DNA of 64,000 bases from NCBI GenBank assembly GCA_963793845.1, contig CAWCBG010000001.1:62001-126000 (forward strand), in the 5' to 3' direction. Source of the stretch: CAWCBG01 sp963793845 (GTDB taxonomy: Bacteria > Acidobacteriota > Terriglobia > Terriglobales > Acidobacteriaceae). Under the pieces are notes generated by a model. The model saw only the letters and a list, made by a program, of their open reading frames with translations. It did no database searches and was not told where the DNA came from. Position numbers and translations under genes: made by a program. Below, in pieces: positions 40,984 to 48,865 of the stretch. The first letter of the stretch is position 1, and every line of letters begins with the position of its first letter.

Positions 40984-41032
40984 CTGGAGCCGACGATCGG
41001 ACTTGAACCGATGACCTGTCGATTACGAATCG
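40984..41032. repeat. attR-like copy inside intact tRNA-Thr
   Basis: Right-hand copy of the 49-bp repeat also found at 33102-33150. It covers the anticodon arm to CCA of the intact tRNA gene plus one base. Confidence 0.8.
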
Positions 41033-41060
41033 ACTGCTCTACCAACTGAGCTACGTCGGC
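40985..41060 (-). tRNA. tRNA-Thr (anticodon CGT)
   Basis: Reading 41060 to 40985: acceptor GCCGACG, D arm GCTCAGTTGGTAGAGC, anticodon stem GTCGA with loop TTCGTAA and TCGAC, T arm ATCGG-TTCAAGT-CCGAT, acceptor CGTCGGC, discriminator T and encoded CCA: 76 bases with all four stems intact. Anticodon CGT reads ACG (Thr). The 3' half is duplicated at 33102-33150, marking it as the integration target of the 7.9-kb element. Confidence 0.97.
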
Positions 41061-41142
41061 CTTCTCTCGATTGTAACTGTACCTGCAGGGACGGTAAAGG
41101 GCGGATAAGTCTTGGTTTTCCACCGGGTTCCCAGTTTTAGAC

Positions 41143-41171
41143 TTGCGTAACCGGTTACCTCATCCGATAAT
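41143..41171 (+). promoter_or_regulatory. Promoter with a perfect palindrome in the spacer, upstream of the MerR-TPR gene
   Basis: -35 TTGCGT (41143-41148), 17-base spacer, -10 GATAAT (41166-41171). The perfect 12-bp palindrome GTAACCGGTTAC (41147-41158) sits across the -35 edge and spacer, where MerR-family regulators bind. The gene 36 bases downstream encodes a MerR-type HTH, so autoregulation is a reasonable inference. Confidence 0.55.
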
Positions 41172-41206
41172 CTAGATAAAGCTCTGCGGCGACACTCCGA
41201 GCTTAC

Positions 41207-42085
41207 ATGAATCGATTTGCGCGAGCAGACGTACTACGGATTCTGCACATAACGGCGAAGCAATTGGTCGGCTGGCAGCGTGCGGGGCTGGTTCCGATCG
41301 CCGACACCTTTTCGTTTTTTGATCTCCTCCAACTAAAGAAGATTCGCGACCTGCGCGCCAAGCGGGTGCGCCCTGCCGTCATACGCGAGTCGCTGGAAGC
41401 CATGCAGAAGCAGGTGGCCGGCATGGAGAATCCTCTGCTGGAGGCCAGCTCCTTCAATGTCGGTTCGCGAGTCGCGTTCCGGCACCAGGGGCATTCGGTC
41501 GAGCCAACCTCGGGGCAGTTCGTGATTGACTTCGGCCCCATTGGGACGGTGCTTTCGACCAAGGTCAAGCCGATCGCCCGGATCGAGAACACAGCCGAGC
41601 TGTTCGCGCGAGGCGTGACGCTGGAAGAGCATCCCAGCACCCACGACGAGGCGATCCAGATTTATCTGCGGGTGCTGGAAGTGGAACCCACTCATGCAGC
41701 CGCGCACATCAATCTGGGAACGCTCTTCTACAACCGGCAAAATTTTGAGGGTGCGGAAACCCACTACCGCGCGGCAGTCGCAGCCGATCCGCGCTACGCG
41801 CTGGCCTACTTCGACCTGGGGAATGTGCTGGACGAGACCGGGCGGATTTCCGAAGCCGTGACCGCCTACAAGACGGCGATCAGTCTTGCGCCGACCTATG
41901 CCGACGCGCATTACAACCTGGCGCTCGCCTACGAGCGGCTGCGCCTGCCACGGCAGGCACTGCCGCATTGGCAGGCCTACGTGAAGCTCGATCGGTCGGG
42001 AGCCTGGTCCGTGCACGCGCGCAACCAGATTGCGCGCATCCTCGAAGCCGACACCTTGAAGCTGGTGCACGGCCGCGAGAAGTAG
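41207..42085 (+). CDS. MerR-type HTH regulator fused to TPR repeats
   Basis: 292 residues. The N-terminal winged-helix region RADVLRILHITAKQLVGWQRAGLVPIADTFSFFDLLQLKKIRDLRAKRV has the MerR layout, with WQRAGLV replacing the usual YERxGLL. Residues ~145-270 form three or four TPRs (AHINLGTLFYNRQNFEGAETHY, AYFDLGNVLDETGRISEAVTAY, AHYNLALAYERLRLPRQALPHW). There is no metal- or drug-binding domain. The TPRs probably mediate protein contacts, giving a regulator that senses a partner protein. Located just outside the tRNA-linked insertion, it belongs to the resident chromosome. Confidence 0.85.
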   Translation: MNRFARADVLRILHITAKQLVGWQRAGLVPIADTFSFFDLLQLKKIRDLRAKRVRPAVIRESLEAMQKQVAGMENPLLEASSFNVGSRVAFRHQGHSVEPTSGQFVIDFGPIGTVLSTKVKPIARIENTAELFARGVTLEEHPSTHDEAIQIYLRVLEVEPTHAAAHINLGTLFYNRQNFEGAETHYRAAVAADPRYALAYFDLGNVLDETGRISEAVTAYKTAISLAPTYADAHYNLALAYERLRLPRQALPHWQAYVKLDRSGAWSVHARNQIARILEADTLKLVHGREK

Positions 42086-42169
42086 GGCCCCTTTCTGCGA
42101 TTCCCCCACCTCAGACCCCGCTGGTTTTGCATCTGACTTAGCAGACCAAAACATAGCGAGGAAAGATTC

Positions 42170-44092
42170 TTGGCACGAAGCAGGCTCAGCTTTCTTTTGG
42201 GTCGCGGCACCTTTTTCCTTCTTCTTTCTGTGCTGCTGGCGACGGTTGGCGCATCCTGGGTTCTTGCGCAGGACTTGTCGATCGACAGCAATGCCATCCT
42301 GAACCATCTCGACGCCGCGATCCGCTGGTACCGTGATCTCAACAAGATCGACGTCACCAGCGGGCAGCCCAGCGATGTGCTCTACCTGCAAAACGCGCAG
42401 AATCTGGCGAACCAGGCGCTGCAACTGGACTTTCAATCCGCTCAGGCGGAAGCTGCGCTGGCGGCCGCCCAGAAGGCGAGTGCAGCATCAGGGCAGGCGG
42501 ATCAAACGGTTCCGCAGGAGAACAATACCCAGCAGAACATCACCAAAGCTGTTGGCGACACGGCCGCTCGAATTCAACAGAACCAGGCACAGATCGAGGT
42601 ATTGGACAAACAGATCGGGCGTGCCGGGGCGAAGAAGCGGCAGGAATTGATGTCGCGGCGGGATGCTTTGCAGGGTGAAGTGGAACTTGACAAGGCATTG
42701 CAGGAGGCGCTGGGCAAGATTCAGTCGTTCGTTAACAGCTCGGAGAACGTCAATACGGGCTTGGCGGGCAAGATCAATGATTTGAAGCGCACTGTGCCTG
42801 AGCTAGCGGCCGTCAGCGGCAACCACGCAAGTAGTCCGAAGACCCCGAGCAATGGCCAGAGCACCAAGGCCAGCCGCGCCGATCAGTCCGGCCTGATCGG
42901 TCAGGCGTCGATTCTGTTCAGCCAGATGGGCGACGTACATGATATCGACCAGCTCATCGCAGAGACTACACAACTGCGCAAGGCCACTGAGCAGCTACAG
43001 GCTCCTTTGCGCGAGGCGCTGCGGGCTACTCTTAAGCAGGGCCGCGACGCCGCCACCCAGCCTCCGGCTTCGGATCCAGCGCAAGCCCAGGCCATGCGCC
43101 GTACCCTCACTCAACTCACCGCCAGGTTCAAGCACATTTCTGAGGCAGCCATCCCGTTACGGCAGGAAATCATTTTGCTCGATCAGTGCCGCGCCAATCT
43201 GGAGGAGTGGCGTGGCTCGGTCATCAAGGAATATACCCATGTTCTGCGCTCCCTGCTGACCCGCATCGCAATCATCCTGTTCGCGCTCGGGATCGTGGCG
43301 GTCTTCTCGATGCTATGGCGTCGCGCGACCCTCCGTTACGTACGGGACTCCCGCCGACGCCGGCAACTGCTGCTGATCCGCCGGTTCGTCATTGGCTTTC
43401 TCATGACGGTGGTGGTGGCGCTGGGTTTCATCAGCGAGTTCAGTTCGTTGGCCACCTTCGCGGGATTTATTACCGCCGGCCTGGCCGTGGCGTTGCAGAC
43501 CGTCATACTTTCGATCGCAGCCTACTTCTTCCTGATAGGGCGCTACGGGGTACGCGTCGGCGATCGCATCACCGTCTCCGGCGTTACCGGAGATGTGATC
43601 GACATCGGGCTGGTGCGGATGTACCTAATGGAGCTGGGAGGTACCGGTGTCGACCTCTATCCCACGGGCAGGGCCGTAGTATTCTCGAATTCGGTGCTCT
43701 TCCAGGCGACTCCCCTGTACAAGCAGATTCCGGGCACTTCGTTCACCTGGCATGAGGTGGCGATTACGCTTTCGTCACAGATCAACCCGGCGGTCGAGCA
43801 GAAGTTGCTTGCGGCGGTAAACTCGATTTTCTGGGAGTATCGCTCGAGCATCGAACGGCAACATCGCGAAGTGGAGCAACTGATCGACGCTCCTACCCCG
43901 TCGCCGGCTCCTCAGTCGCAGTTACGTTTCGGCGAGAATGGTACGGAGTTCGTGGTGCGTTATCCGGTCGAGATTCGCCGTGCGGCCGAGATTGATGAGC
44001 GGATAGCCCGCAAGCTTACCGAGGTCATGGCCAACTCGCCTGAGTTGAAGGTTTCGGGCGCGCCCAGACTGCGCTCAGCGATCAAGACTTAG
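42170..44092 (+). CDS. MscS-type mechanosensitive channel with long periplasmic domain
   Basis: 640 residues from TTG 42170, with GAGGAAAG upstream. The signal peptide LLLSVLLATVGASWVLAQ is followed by ~320 residues rich in Gln/Ala helices (coiled-coil-like periplasmic region, as in MscK/YbdG-type proteins). Three membrane helices lie near residues 360-460 (IAIILFALGIVAVFSM; FVIGFLMTVVVALGF; FAGFITAGLAVALQTVILSIAAYFF, the pore helix). The MscS beta domain follows (YGVRVGDRITVSGVTGDVIDIG). It relieves hypo-osmotic pressure or is gated by another signal. The next gene is convergent. Confidence 0.9.
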   Translation: MARSRLSFLLGRGTFFLLLSVLLATVGASWVLAQDLSIDSNAILNHLDAAIRWYRDLNKIDVTSGQPSDVLYLQNAQNLANQALQLDFQSAQAEAALAAAQKASAASGQADQTVPQENNTQQNITKAVGDTAARIQQNQAQIEVLDKQIGRAGAKKRQELMSRRDALQGEVELDKALQEALGKIQSFVNSSENVNTGLAGKINDLKRTVPELAAVSGNHASSPKTPSNGQSTKASRADQSGLIGQASILFSQMGDVHDIDQLIAETTQLRKATEQLQAPLREALRATLKQGRDAATQPPASDPAQAQAMRRTLTQLTARFKHISEAAIPLRQEIILLDQCRANLEEWRGSVIKEYTHVLRSLLTRIAIILFALGIVAVFSMLWRRATLRYVRDSRRRRQLLLIRRFVIGFLMTVVVALGFISEFSSLATFAGFITAGLAVALQTVILSIAAYFFLIGRYGVRVGDRITVSGVTGDVIDIGLVRMYLMELGGTGVDLYPTGRAVVFSNSVLFQATPLYKQIPGTSFTWHEVAITLSSQINPAVEQKLLAAVNSIFWEYRSSIERQHREVEQLIDAPTPSPAPQSQLRFGENGTEFVVRYPVEIRRAAEIDERIARKLTEVMANSPELKVSGAPRLRSAIKT

Positions 44093-44124
44093 GCAGAAGC
44101 ACCCGCGTCCCGAACCACTCCGTC

Positions 44125-46032
44125 TCATCGCAGTAGCGTCGCCGGATCGACATCTGCCGGCTGAGCTTCTGGCCGTGCGGTAGCGGCCTCTTCCACCAGG
44201 TCGCCTTCGCCGGGCGCGAGAAACAGATTCTGCTCGATGCCGTGCTGCCGGTTGTAGAGCTCGAAGTATCTTCGTTCAAGAGCATAGAGCGACTCATGAT
44301 TGCCGCGCTCCACGATGCGGCCCTCTTCCACTACCAGGATCTGATCGGCGCGCCGTATGGTAGACAAACGGTGAGCGATGACAAACGTCGTCCGCCCTTG
44401 CATGAGGTACGAGAGTCCCTGCTGAATGAGGGATTCGGATTCGGAATCCAGGCTCGAAGTAGCTTCATCCAGAATCAGGATGCGCGGATTGGCGAGAATA
44501 GCGCGGGCAATCGACACGCGCTGGCGCTGCCCGCCCGAGAGCTTTACGCCCCGTTCGCCGATGATGGTGTCGTAGCGGTTCTCGAACTTCTCCGCGAACT
44601 CATCCACGCGGGCGATGGCGCAAGCCCGCAGAATCTCTTCCTCCGTCGCATCGGGCTTGGAGAACGCCACATTTTCTCGAATGCTGCCGTCGAACAGGAA
44701 CGAATCCTGCAAGACCATGCCAAGCTGCGTGCGATACGACTCCAGGCGAACGGTCGAGAGGTCCACACCGTCGACCAGAACCTGGCCTGAGTTTGGCGTA
44801 TGGAAGGCGGCGATCAATCCGATGATGGTGGATTTGCCCGAGCCGGACGATCCGACCAGCGCCGTGACCGTGCCCGGCTGGGCATGGAACGAAATGTCAT
44901 GCAACACCGTCTTGGCCTGCTCGTAGGCGAAGGTGACGTCGCGGAAAGCCACATCGCCGCGCAGTTCCGGCAACATGACGGTCCGCCCGGGGTCTTCGTT
45001 CTCCGGAGTCTCGCTGAGCACTTCGCGCGTGCGCTCCAGTCCGGCGAGGGCCTCAGTGATCTGGGTGCCGATGCCAACCACCTGGAACAGCGGGGCCGCC
45101 AGATATCCCAGGAACATGGTGTAGGTGAAGAAGCCGCCGAGGGTGAGCTTGCCCGCCAGTATCTGACGCGTGCCCATGAACATCACGATGGCGCCGATCA
45201 TGCCCATCAGCATGGACGACGACAGGCCCATGACCGAAGTCGCCGTCAGGGTGCGGAAGACGTTCTGGAGCAACCGCTCCACTCCGCCGCTGAAGACTTG
45301 GTGCTCGCGATCTTCGGCGTGGTAGCCCTTCACCACGCGCACTCCGCCGAGCGATTCGGTCAGCCGGCCGGTGACCTCCGCGGTGATCTTGGCGCGCTCG
45401 CGGAAGATGGGACGGATGACCTGAAAGGCTTTGCGCAGAGCGAATCCAAAGACCCCCAGGAAGCCGAAAGCGATGGCGGTCATGATCGGGCTGATCTTGA
45501 TGAGCACGATAAAGGCGATTACGGCGGTAAGCAAGCCTCCGACAAAATCGACCAGGCCGGTGCCGATGAGGTTGCGCACTCCTTCGACGTCGCTCATGAT
45601 GCGCGAGACCAGCGTGCCGGTCTTGTTAGCGTCGTAGTACGAGACCGAAAGACGGCCGACGTGCTCCTGCACCTTGCGGCGAAGTTCGGCGATCAGCTTC
45701 TGAGCGGCCTTGGAGAGCGTCTGCGTCAGCGCGAACGAGGTCAGGCCCTGAACGATGGTGGCGGTGAGAACGATCCCCACCAGCGTATACAGCATCTGAT
45801 AATGCCGTTTGCCGATCACGTCGTCGACCAGGTACTTGGTGGACGCAGGCAGAACCAGTCCGGAAACCCGGTTGATGACCATCAGGCCGAGCCCCAGCAA
45901 CAGCAAGCCACGGCGTGGATTCAGCAATTCCCAGATTTCCGGCAACGCCTTGAAGGAAGGCTTGGTTTTCGCCGTTGCCGACGGCCCGCGATTCATGCCG
46001 GTGAAGTATTTCTCGTCTTTGGCCAAGTCCAT
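44125..46032 (-). CDS. ABC exporter, fused permease/ATPase (MsbA-like)
   Basis: About 635 residues. An ABC_membrane domain (six helices, from LLLLGLGLMVINRVSGLVLP) is followed by an ATPase domain with Walker A GSSGSGKST, Q-loop LQDSFLF, signature LSGGQRQRVS, Walker B ILILDEATSS and H-loop IAHRLS. It works as a homodimer exporting lipids, drugs or peptides. The C-terminus has ~25 extra Ala/Glu-rich residues. ATG 46032 is preferred to the first in-frame codon at 46101, which would add 23 residues including CQGSQVSHPTCG without a ribosome site. ATG 45996 is also possible. Confidence 0.9.
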   Translation of the reverse strand: MDLAKDEKYFTGMNRGPSATAKTKPSFKALPEIWELLNPRRGLLLLGLGLMVINRVSGLVLPASTKYLVDDVIGKRHYQMLYTLVGIVLTATIVQGLTSFALTQTLSKAAQKLIAELRRKVQEHVGRLSVSYYDANKTGTLVSRIMSDVEGVRNLIGTGLVDFVGGLLTAVIAFIVLIKISPIMTAIAFGFLGVFGFALRKAFQVIRPIFRERAKITAEVTGRLTESLGGVRVVKGYHAEDREHQVFSGGVERLLQNVFRTLTATSVMGLSSSMLMGMIGAIVMFMGTRQILAGKLTLGGFFTYTMFLGYLAAPLFQVVGIGTQITEALAGLERTREVLSETPENEDPGRTVMLPELRGDVAFRDVTFAYEQAKTVLHDISFHAQPGTVTALVGSSGSGKSTIIGLIAAFHTPNSGQVLVDGVDLSTVRLESYRTQLGMVLQDSFLFDGSIRENVAFSKPDATEEEILRACAIARVDEFAEKFENRYDTIIGERGVKLSGGQRQRVSIARAILANPRILILDEATSSLDSESESLIQQGLSYLMQGRTTFVIAHRLSTIRRADQILVVEEGRIVERGNHESLYALERRYFELYNRQHGIEQNLFLAPGEGDLVEEAATARPEAQPADVDPATLLR

Positions 46033-46266
46033 TAGATTCGTTGGCCCGCAGGTTGGGTGCGAAACCTGGCTGCCCTGGCAGAAGAGTTGCCTGGAAACCA
46101 CCTATTTCTCGCCAGTTACTATTCAATAACGTCCACCAAACTTTCCCGGCATGTCGGCATCCAATTGTGATAAGACGGTTCAAGCAAACGAGGTGCCAGT
46201 TCCGTCGCCCATGAAAGGGTGGATGTTTTCCGGTTTGCGGGGCCGTATGAAAGTTCAGGTGCAACC

Positions 46267-46551
46267 TTGGATCAACGACTCAAAAGCCTGATGAAAGAGT
46301 TGGGAGAGGCCATCAACGGGTCCTTGTCCGACTCTGAGCAAATCGCCGAAGTAATCTCCCGCATCAAGTCCGACGGCTACGATGTCTTCCTGGTGCTGGA
46401 AGCGACCATCGGATTTAACCGCCATGACGACGACGATGGCGAAGAAGCGAAGGTGAGCAACACTCAGCGCACTGCGGCTGATTTCAGCGTCACTGCGCAG
46501 GATATGAAGTTTCTGAAGTCGCTTAGGATCAGCGTGGACGACGAAGAGTAG
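46267..46551 (+). CDS. Small acidic protein of unknown function
   Basis: 94 residues from TTG 46267 (AGG eight bases upstream); a GTG at 46219 would add 16 residues. The sequence is helical at the N-terminus (DQRLKSLMKELGEAINGSL), then IKSDGYDVFLVLEATIGF, with an Asp-rich HDDDDGEE linker and a charged end. I do not recognise the family, but frame and composition are those of a real gene. Divergent from the ABC exporter. Confidence 0.6.
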   Translation: MDQRLKSLMKELGEAINGSLSDSEQIAEVISRIKSDGYDVFLVLEATIGFNRHDDDDGEEAKVSNTQRTAADFSVTAQDMKFLKSLRISVDDEE

Positions 46552-46639
46552 CAGGCGGGCGCTGAGTCTGTGTGCGAACCTGCGGATCGCCTGGCTCGAA
46601 CCCGGACGATATAACAGCTTCGCAATCTGTCCCCGCACA

Positions 46640-46675
46640 AATAGCGGGCTTGCGCGTCTCACAATTCAATCTCAA
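46640..46675. repeat. 36-bp direct repeat, left copy, flanking the toxin-antitoxin cassette
   Basis: Matches 49145-49180 with one mismatch (begins AATAGCGGGCTTGCGCGTCT). The two copies are 2.5 kb apart and enclose VapBC-like, nucleotidyltransferase-related, reductase and BrnTA genes. Confidence 0.75.
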
Positions 46676-46731
46676 TCCCGATCGGTTCAACGCCGTTGCG
46701 ACACAGAGGATTTTCCCGTACGCTGAAGGCC

Positions 46732-46971
46732 ATGGAAGTACACTTCACACCTGAGCAGGAAGCGCAGCTTGCGCAGATCGCCACCAACGAAGGCACCGAC
46801 GCCGAGCGATTAGTGAAGGATGCCGTGTTGCGTCTGCTGGAAGGAACTGCTGGCTCACGTACCGTCCCTCCCGGCAGTGTGGTGGCCGAGATGCGTGCGT
46901 TACGCACCCGCGTCAAACCTGACCCCGAAGGCTGGACAACGCGCGATTACGTTCGCTATGGCCGCCGCTAG
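46732..46971 (+). CDS. VapB-like antitoxin
   Basis: 79 residues from ATG 46732. MEVHFTPEQEAQLAQIATNE then GTDAERLVKDAVLRLLEG is a short ribbon-helix-helix-like DNA-binding segment. The C-terminal half (VVAEMRALRTRVKPDPEGWTTRDYVRYGRR) is extended and basic, suited to wrap the toxin. It ends directly (TAG ATG) at the start of a PIN-domain gene, the classic antitoxin-toxin order. Exact family naming is uncertain. Confidence 0.75.
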   Translation: MEVHFTPEQEAQLAQIATNEGTDAERLVKDAVLRLLEGTAGSRTVPPGSVVAEMRALRTRVKPDPEGWTTRDYVRYGRR

Positions 46972-47391
46972 ATGTCTCTGGTCGTCGATGCTTCCGTTGC
47001 CCTTGCATGGGCGTTGCCCGATGAAAGCAGCGCCTATGCCGACGCTGTTTTGGTCGTTGTTGAACAGGACGGCTTGCGGGTTCCTGAGCTCTGGGCGCGT
47101 GAGATTGCCAATGGCCTTGCCGTAGCTTATCTGCGCAAGCGCATCACATCTGCCGATGAGAGCGCGTTTCTCGCAGCCATGTCACACCTGAGGATTGAGG
47201 TTGAAGAGGCAATGTCCGCCTTGACCGTTATTCGTGATGGAACCGCGGCAGCGGTGCGTTATGGCCTTACGGCTTACGATGCGGCGTATCTCGACCTTGC
47301 TTCGCGGGAAAAACTGGTCCTTGCTACTCTCGACACGGCCATGCGTAAAGCTGCCGAACAATCGGGGATCACGATGTTCCGGTGGTTGTGA
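46972..47391 (+). CDS. vapC: VapC-type PIN-domain ribonuclease toxin
   Basis: 139 residues. Acidic PIN residues are visible: Asp6 in LVVDASVALAW, Glu44 in ELWAREIANGL, Asp103 in TAYDAAYLDLA and Asp121 in LATLDTAMRKAA. These coordinate Mg/Mn for cleavage of tRNA or rRNA. No gap separates it from the antitoxin gene, so expression is coupled and probably self-repressed by the complex. Confidence 0.9.
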   Translation: MSLVVDASVALAWALPDESSAYADAVLVVVEQDGLRVPELWAREIANGLAVAYLRKRITSADESAFLAAMSHLRIEVEEAMSALTVIRDGTAAAVRYGLTAYDAAYLDLASREKLVLATLDTAMRKAAEQSGITMFRWL

Positions 47392-47542
47392 TGCCTGACT
47401 CCTTGTTTCCAAAAAGGGTCGATCTTGAGACGCGCCGCAACACTAGAGGAGCTTGGTGTGTAGGTGAATTCACCCTTTAACCATCTAACCATCCCGGTTT
47501 CCGGTGTTTGATGCCTGATGCCCTCTGTGCTACAAACATGGC

Positions 47543-47746
47543 ATGGACAAGACGATTCGCCGGTACACCGACTTCAATGAGATGAAAGCGGACGAGTACC
47601 GCTACTGGCAAAGCCGTCCGATCCATGAGCGGCTGGATACCGCCGCTGAACTGTCGGTGATGGGGTATCAATTGAAGGAACCAAGGCGCGATGTTCAGTC
47701 AAGACTTCAAAGAACTCTTGTCCGCGTTCAACGAGCGCCGCGTTAA
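47543..47746 (+). CDS. Small partner protein of a DUF6036/AbiEii-like nucleotidyltransferase module
   Basis: 67 residues: MDKTIRRYTDFNEMKADEYR then YWQSRPIHERLDTAAELSV and a C-terminal tail DVQSRLQRTLVRVQRAP. I recall near-identical layouts (MDKT-R-YT-F-EMKADEYRYWQ-RP-HER) directly upstream of nucleotidyltransferase genes in many soil bacteria, where the pair is treated as toxin-antitoxin-like. Here the downstream partner begins inside this gene and is cut off. Confidence 0.65.
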   Translation: MDKTIRRYTDFNEMKADEYRYWQSRPIHERLDTAAELSVMGYQLKEPRRDVQSRLQRTLVRVQRAPR

Positions 47747-47750
47747 CCCT
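47691..47750 (+). pseudogene. 5' remnant of a nucleotidyltransferase gene
   Basis: ATG 47691 starts MFSQDFKELLSAFNERRV, the usual opening of the nucleotidyltransferase that follows the MDKT-type protein (normally continuing into a YLIVGGYAV motif). After ~20 codons the match stops and the frame runs into unrelated sequence opposite the reductase gene. The rest was presumably deleted when the reductase segment was joined here. Confidence 0.55.
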
Positions 47751-47786
47751 GACGCGTCGGCGCAGTTCGTCGGGCGAGTCGCACAA

Positions 47787-48317
47787 TTAAGCAGGAACGT
47801 ATGTCAACCTAATCACATCGTCGCCAATTCGGTCGCTGGTCACAAGGCGGAGCGGCGGCCGGGGCCCGGCGAAGAATGGCTTGCCGCGACCAAGCACGAC
47901 GGGTTGAAGGTAGAGTCGATACTCATCAATAAGGCCAAGGTCGGTCAGGCTTCCCGCCAAGTCCGGTCCGGCAACTTCAATCTCCCCAGCGAACTGAGCC
48001 TTCAGACCACGTATCACGGCCTCGATGTCATCCGCGACAAGGATGGCGTTGGGCCCGACCGACTTCAATGAGCGCGACACGACCCACTTCGGTTGGTTCC
48101 GCCACGCCGCCGCGAAGTCGCGTTCCCCCGCGTCCCACTCCGGATGGTCTTCGTCCCAATAACGCATTACCTCGTACATGCGGCGACCGTACACACTGCC
48201 CGTCAGCTCGCGCACTTGCTCGATGAAGTGACGAAACAGCGCCGGGCTTGGCCTAAATTCCAGATGGTCGACGTAGCCATCCAAGGACTGGTTCATTCCA
48301 TAGACGAGCTTTGCCAT
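47787..48317 (-). CDS. Dihydrofolate reductase-like (RibD C-terminal) protein
   Basis: 176 residues. MAKLVYGMNQSLDGYVDHLE, GRRMYEVMRYWDE, WVVSRSLKSVGPNAILVADD, EIEVAGPDLAGSLTDLGLIDEYRLYLQPVVLGRGKPFF are family motifs of the RibD_C/DHFR-like group (YyaP/YwjB-type). Predicted NADPH-dependent reductase of unknown substrate. It is the only leftward gene in the toxin-antitoxin cassette and overlaps the space where the truncated nucleotidyltransferase should be. Confidence 0.9.
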   Translation of the reverse strand: MAKLVYGMNQSLDGYVDHLEFRPSPALFRHFIEQVRELTGSVYGRRMYEVMRYWDEDHPEWDAGERDFAAAWRNQPKWVVSRSLKSVGPNAILVADDIEAVIRGLKAQFAGEIEVAGPDLAGSLTDLGLIDEYRLYLQPVVLGRGKPFFAGPRPPLRLVTSDRIGDDVIRLTYVPA

Positions 48318-48519
48318 GGTACAAAATCTCCACCCCAGGTTCTTCAGAATGGCTTAAGCCGACGTTCCGCAGAAGTCAGGTTGGACACGATCCGCGCGCC
48401 GCATTGTCAGTGTAACAAACAACCCGAGGTCCGCTTTTGGCTGGGTACCGCCGGATGCCTCTTGAGGAAGGTGCCGTTCGCTGTGGCAAAAAGGGTAAGA
48501 TTTGACCCATCCGTAAGCC

Positions 48520-48549
48520 TTGACAATTGCCTATACAATTGCCTATCTT
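48520..48549 (+). promoter_or_regulatory. brnTA promoter with tandem 12-bp operator repeats
   Basis: -35 TTGACA (48520-48525), 18-base spacer, -10 TATCTT (48544-48549). Two head-to-tail copies of ACAATTGCCTAT (48523-48534 and 48535-48546) cover the spacer and -10. The toxin ATG is only 11 bases after the -10, so the transcript would be leaderless or nearly so. Tandem repeats over the promoter fit autorepression by the antitoxin complex. Confidence 0.65.
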
Positions 48550-48559
48550 TTCTGCTACG

Positions 48560-48865
48560 ATGACTTTGCAGGCGAATGGCTTTGATTGGGATAAGGGCAA
48601 CCGCGCCAAGTGCGAGAAGCATGGGCTTTCGACTTCCGTTATCGAAAGCCTTTTCACCCGCCCGCTTGCCATTCTCCCGGATGCGACCCATTCGCAACGC
48701 GAGCGCCGCTTTCGCGCCATAGGCCGAACCGACAAGGGGCGGGGCGTGTTCATCGTATTCACGCTCCGGCGCAAAGGCGATGAACTGCTCATCCGGCCCA
48801 TTAGCGCCCGTTACATGCACAAGAAGGAGATCGATACGTATGAAGAAGAAAATCCCGACCTTTAA
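48560..48865 (+). CDS. brnT: BrnT-family ribonuclease toxin
   Basis: 101 residues from ATG 48560. FDWDKGNRAKCEKHGLSTSVIESLF, PDATHSQRERRFRAIGRTDKGRGVFIVFTLR and IRPISARYMHKKEI are the BrnT/DUF497 signature blocks (RelE-like fold). Basic residues in the ERRFRAIGR and RPISAR stretches are where family catalytic residues lie. Toxin precedes antitoxin and overlaps it by 26 bases, as usual for brnTA. The promoter leaves almost no leader. Confidence 0.92.
   Translation: MTLQANGFDWDKGNRAKCEKHGLSTSVIESLFTRPLAILPDATHSQRERRFRAIGRTDKGRGVFIVFTLRRKGDELLIRPISARYMHKKEIDTYEEENPDL

Larger units (their letters stand above)
33102..41032. mobile_element. Integrated element at tRNA-Thr(CGT), 7.9 kb between 49-bp direct repeats
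   Basis: The block is bounded by identical 49-bp copies of the 3' half of tRNA-Thr, from the anticodon stem to one base past the encoded CCA: 33102-33150 and 40984-41032. The complete tRNA is at the right. This is the structure left by tyrosine-recombinase integration into a tRNA 3' end. Contents in order: terminator-like hairpin, ParB-domain gene, IS91-like transposase broken by an IS5-like element, ~3.1 kb of C-depleted sequence, a TPR-coding fragment, and a G/T-rich stretch. No integrase is recognisable inside. An assembly chimera joined at the tRNA is the alternative. Confidence 0.6.
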
